64,000 nucleotides of DNA. It comes from an uncultured Oscillospiraceae bacterium. GTDB lineage: Bacteria; Bacillota; Clostridia; Oscillospirales; Ruminococcaceae. The translations under genes were made by a program, and so were the position numbers. The notes under the pieces are model-generated. The model was given only the letters and a program-made list of their open reading frames with translations, searched no databases and was not told where the DNA came from. Shown one piece after another: positions 61,217-64,000 of this stretch. The stretch's first letter is position 1. Each line of letters starts with the position of its first letter. The stretch is from assembly GCA_900547455.1 (NCBI GenBank), contig URGV01000001.1:1-64000 (forward strand), written 5' to 3'.

Positions 61217-61867
61217 ATGGTGAAAGCGATGGACAAGATGCGTTACCCCCGCAAGAAGGGTTACGCGGGTCGCTATGTGCGGCATGAGCTGGGGAAAAAT
61301 AAGCTGAATCTGTTGTTAGGATGCGTGTTTTTGCTGGGTGCGCTGGTCGGCTGCCAGCTGGCCGGGCAAGATCCGGAGACAATTTTGTCCCAGCTGGGTA
61401 GCCTCTTTTCCGCAACGGGACAAAGCGCAGGATTTTTGGATACGGTGGTTGCCTCCTTTGCGGCCAATGCTGCCCTGCTGCTGATTCTTTGCCTGTGTGG
61501 GCTGGGGGCAGTTTTTCAGCCATTGGCGCTGGGGGTGCTGTTCTGGAGGGGCTTGGGCCTCGGTGTGCTGGGTGTTTACTCCTACAGTACAGGGGAACGT
61601 GCGGCGGTGCTCTATTATCTTCTGGTGCTGCTGCCGCAGGCGCTGCTTGAGGTGCTGCTGCTGGTGAGCGCCGCCGGGGAGAGCCTGCACTTTTCGGTTC
61701 GCTTTTTCACCCAACTGTTGCCGAAAAGGGTGACTGAAACGCTGCCTGCCCCGCATGGAAGTTTGGGTGGATACCTGGCAAAGTTTTTGATTTTTTATCT
61801 GCTCAGCGGAACTGCTGCTCTGCTGACAGGGGTGTTGCGCCTTGTCTTTTGTTCTCTCGCAGGTTGA
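61217..61867 (+). CDS. spoIIM: Stage II sporulation protein M family protein
   Basis: A 216-residue membrane protein of the SpoIIM family, which forms part of the DMP (SpoIID-M-P) machine that drives engulfment of the forespore in endospore formers. Helices cover about residues 30-50, 75-105, 110-135 and 185-210. The conserved block near FLDTVVASFAANAALLLIL and LPQALLEVLLLVSAAGESL supports this. The ATG at 61217 is preferred over the upstream TTG. Its neighbours do not belong to the DMP complex, so it may be a paralog. Confidence 0.75.
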   Translation: MVKAMDKMRYPRKKGYAGRYVRHELGKNKLNLLLGCVFLLGALVGCQLAGQDPETILSQLGSLFSATGQSAGFLDTVVASFAANAALLLILCLCGLGAVFQPLALGVLFWRGLGLGVLGVYSYSTGERAAVLYYLLVLLPQALLEVLLLVSAAGESLHFSVRFFTQLLPKRVTETLPAPHGSLGGYLAKFLIFYLLSGTAALLTGVLRLVFCSLAG

Positions 61868-61972
61868 GTGTGCGCCGAATGGCTTGACCGGGCTTGCAAA
61901 AATGAATCAAAATGCGAACGCTCGGCTTATCAAAAACACAGCAACCGGACAACAAGACAAGGAGTGATTTTC

Positions 61973-62467
61973 ATGCCAATTCCAGGAATCGAGCAGCCGG
62001 AGCTGCTCCCCGTTGACGAGGAACTGCGGCTGCGCAGATATGATGAAGAGGACGAATTTGCCCTCGCCTGGTATCAGGACGAGGAGACGCTGATGCTGGT
62101 GGACGGAAAATTTCAGCCGTACGATCGGGAACGGTTAAAGAAGATGTACCACTATCTCAACGACCGCGGGGAAGTTTACTTCATCGAGCTCAAGGACGAA
62201 AACGGCTGGCGGCCGATTGGGGACGTCACCTTTTGGCAGGAGGACATGCCCATCGTGGTGGGAGAAAAGGGACTGCGCGGCAAAAAGATTGGCCGCTGCG
62301 TGGTGAAGGCACTTATTGAGCGGGCAAAGCAGCTCGGCTACAAGGAGCTGTATGTGGATATGATCTACCACTACAATACCGGCTCCCAGCGCATGTTTGA
62401 GAGCGTGGGCTTCACCGCCTACGAGACAACCGAAAAGGGCAAAAAATATAAGCTAAAATTGTCGTAA
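61973..62467 (+). CDS. GNAT family N-acetyltransferase
   Basis: A 164-residue acetyltransferase. The acetyl-CoA loop is variant: EKGLRGKKIGRCVVKALIERAKQ without its usual Gly triad, in the motif-A position. The remainder is typical of small GNAT enzymes (YHYNTGSQRMFESVGFTAYE for motif B). Substrate unknown. The ATG at 61973 follows AAGGAGTG. Confidence 0.85.
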   Translation: MPIPGIEQPELLPVDEELRLRRYDEEDEFALAWYQDEETLMLVDGKFQPYDRERLKKMYHYLNDRGEVYFIELKDENGWRPIGDVTFWQEDMPIVVGEKGLRGKKIGRCVVKALIERAKQLGYKELYVDMIYHYNTGSQRMFESVGFTAYETTEKGKKYKLKLS

Positions 62468-62505
62468 GAAAAAAGCTGGAAGAAATTTTCTTCCAGCTTT
62501 TTTGG
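62467..62505. terminator. Bidirectional terminator
   Basis: AAAAAAGCTGGAAGAA/TTCTTCCAGCTTTTTT stem (62469-62484 and 62488-62503), between convergent genes. Confidence 0.9.
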
Positions 62506-62515
62506 CGGTACGATT

Positions 62516-63103
62516 TTACAGGGTGATGACCTTATCGGCCATGTGCATCCGCTCGCTGATGTCGTACATGTTGGAAACGGTGCCGATCTTCTGCTTGCCT
62601 TCCAGGTCGAAGAACTTTAAGCAGGTGCCGCAGACCAGAATCTCAGAGCCCTTTGCCTGCAGGGTCTGCAGGTGCTCGACAACCTGATCGTTTTCCACGA
62701 CCAGCTTAACGCCGCTGTTCATAAAGAGGATGTAGCGCGGAGCGTCGTTGGACTCGGCCAGGGTGTAGAAGAACATGGTCATCAGCGATCCGCCCAGCTC
62801 CTCGGAGCCGTCGCCGATAAAGTTCTTGCCGATAAACAGCGCCCAGTTTTTCGGTTTAGCGGTTTCTTCCGCGGCCGGAGCGACAGCGCTGCCGTCGCCG
62901 GTGAAGGAGACGTGGAAGTTGCCGTCCTTGGTCTCCACGCTGGCCTGATAGCCCTGGCTCTCCGCCAGACGTTTCAGATTTTCAACCGCGGTCTGATTGT
63001 CAACGGCGACAACAAAGGAGGTGTTGCCGGCGTCGATTTCCTTCTTTGCCATAATGACAGGCATAGGGCAGGCCTTGCCCAGCGCATCTACGAACTGATT
63101 CAT
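62516..63103 (-). CDS. yedF: YedF, sulfurtransferase-like selenium-metabolism protein
   Basis: A 195-residue two-domain protein. The N-terminal TusA-like domain has ALGKACPMPVIMAKKEID (Cys12), and the C-terminal DsrE-like part begins at ALFIGKNFIGDGSEELGG and holds ILVCGTCLKFFDL near residue 158. YedF is linked by context to selenium metabolism, but it is common in Clostridia without selenoproteins; the reaction is unknown. Start at 63103 has AGGATTGAG. Confidence 0.88.
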   Translation of the reverse strand: MNQFVDALGKACPMPVIMAKKEIDAGNTSFVVAVDNQTAVENLKRLAESQGYQASVETKDGNFHVSFTGDGSAVAPAAEETAKPKNWALFIGKNFIGDGSEELGGSLMTMFFYTLAESNDAPRYILFMNSGVKLVVENDQVVEHLQTLQAKGSEILVCGTCLKFFDLEGKQKIGTVSNMYDISERMHMADKVITL

Positions 63104-63371
63104 AAAGCTCAATCCTTTCGGTTTTGATTTCGATTTTAAGTATACTATTCCCGCCAGCTTTTTGCAAGAATATTGATTTTTTCGCATGGCTGCCGCTGAA
63201 TGATAGATTTTATCGATAAGATTCGATGGAGAAAGTCTGCTTCTTTGCAAAAAATTCATATTGTTTGTGCAGGAAAATGCCAGAGAACGTACACTTTATC
63301 TTTGAAGGATGGAGAAGGAACATCGCTTCCCAAAAAGAATTTTGATAATTAAGAAATGGAGATTTACATCG

Positions 63372-63935
63372 ATGAAAAAAATAATGATTATTTGCCTGAC
63401 CTTTGCCCTGACCCTGACCATGCTGACCGCCTGCACCCAAAACCAGAGCGGCTCGCAGCAGGACGGGCAGACAGCGCAGGAAGAACAGACCCAGCAGCCG
63501 GACCTGCAGGAGATTGTGCAGGCGGTCAAGGACGCCTACGGCGACAACTATCTGCCGTCTATGCAGATGGATGAGCAGATGATGACCGACGTTTACGGCG
63601 TCGATATGGACAATGTTGAGGAGTTTGTCGCAGAAGGCCCGATGATCAGCGCCCATGTCGATACCTTCATCGCCGTCAAAGCCAAGGAAGGAAAGGGCGA
63701 GCAGGTGCAGCAGGAGCTGCAGGCATACCTCGATTATGTTCAGGAGAATGCGCTGCAGTACCCGATGAACACCGCAAAGGTGCAGGCGGCGCAGGTGGTT
63801 CGCCACGGCGACTATGTGTTCTATGTCCTGCTGGGCGGCTACGATGAGCGCACCGACGTCACCGAGGAGGAGAGCGTCACCTTTGCCAAGGAGCAGGTTC
63901 AGATTGGCCTGGACGCGATCGCTTCCTTCTTTTAA
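63372..63935 (+). CDS. DUF4358 lipoprotein
   Basis: A 187-residue exported lipoprotein with lipobox TMLTAC (Cys near residue 21). A short Gln/Thr/Glu linker is followed by the DUF4358 fold, which has IVQAVKDAYGDNYLPSMQM and later YVLLGGYDER. The family is found in Clostridia. Its role is not known. Weak ribosome site. Followed by 65 bases to the window end, which may contain the start of another gene. Confidence 0.85.
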   Translation: MKKIMIICLTFALTLTMLTACTQNQSGSQQDGQTAQEEQTQQPDLQEIVQAVKDAYGDNYLPSMQMDEQMMTDVYGVDMDNVEEFVAEGPMISAHVDTFIAVKAKEGKGEQVQQELQAYLDYVQENALQYPMNTAKVQAAQVVRHGDYVFYVLLGGYDERTDVTEEESVTFAKEQVQIGLDAIASFF

Positions 63936-64000
63936 TAAGGGGTTGTTCCCTGCAAGGGTGTAGCTGGAACCGAAAAAATGAATGGAAAAAGGCAGCTTTT

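Noticed and set aside
63978..64000. Start of a further gene at the window end (ATG at 63978)
   Set aside because: Only seven codons are present and there is no ribosome site, so it cannot be supported.

Overview
The window looks like chromosome from a spore-forming, moderately GC-rich Clostridia member, probably Oscillospiraceae/Ruminococcaceae. Supporting marks are the cotJABC spore-coat operon, a SpoIIM-family protein, a SCIFF peptide with its radical SAM maturase, a LysRS carrying a C-terminal tRNA-binding domain, YedF, and a pstSCAB-phoU-phoPR cluster. No rRNA, tRNA or CRISPR array was seen.

Layout. 0.1-5 kb: hemolysin III and DUF1836 (divergent), an FAD dehydrogenase, and cardiolipin synthase. 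5.1-7.1 kb: a small ORF and large serine recombinase R1, followed at once by the orphan C-terminal tail of CotJC. 7.1-10.5 kb: a feoA-feoA-feoB-regulator iron uptake operon with TTAG-N6-CTAA operator boxes. 10.5-16.8 kb: PadR/DUF2812, an acetyltransferase, an ABC exporter, an alpha/beta hydrolase, and a ferredoxin divergent from a Crp-family regulator. 17-21.5 kb: cotJA, cotJB and the N-terminal 27 codons of cotJC, then a 3.47-kb element with serine recombinase R2, then the catalytic middle of cotJC. 21.5-30.8 kb: a lipoprotein, glgB, ald, an orphan Dlt-like adenylation pair with a VanW protein, and an ABC-F ATPase. 30.8-40.2 kb: uppP, an ECF sigma/anti-sigma operon with two membrane proteins, three exported proteins, and a cytidylate-kinase-like protein. 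40.3-49.5 kb: lysS, greA, a copper module (HMA protein, copA, Cys-rich MarR), pyrB with a PyrI-like zinc domain and a PyrR-type leader, and a HAD protein. 49.6-58.3 kb: a Cys/Ser-rich protein, a MalY-type lyase, and the Pst/PhoU/PhoPR cluster. 58.3-64 kb: SCIFF system, lipoproteins, SpoIIM, an acetyltransferase, YedF, and a DUF4358 lipoprotein.

Main finding: the manganese-catalase-like coat gene cotJC is in three pieces, and each break lies beside its own large serine recombinase. The pieces join exactly in frame at short shared cores (CAATTGGGAGG, and CGCTT[C/T]GGTGAA) to give a full-length 216-residue CotJC. The first break is a conventional skin-like element of 3,471 bp. The second is topologically odd. 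The C-terminal piece lies 10.6 kb upstream of the rest, in the same orientation, so recombination between the two junctions would rebuild the gene on an excised circle of about 14.6 kb and leave the chromosome with a well-formed, R1-adjacent attP. Loss of the interruptions during sporulation is inferred by analogy with skin. The joins and the attP-like inverted repeats are visible in the sequence.
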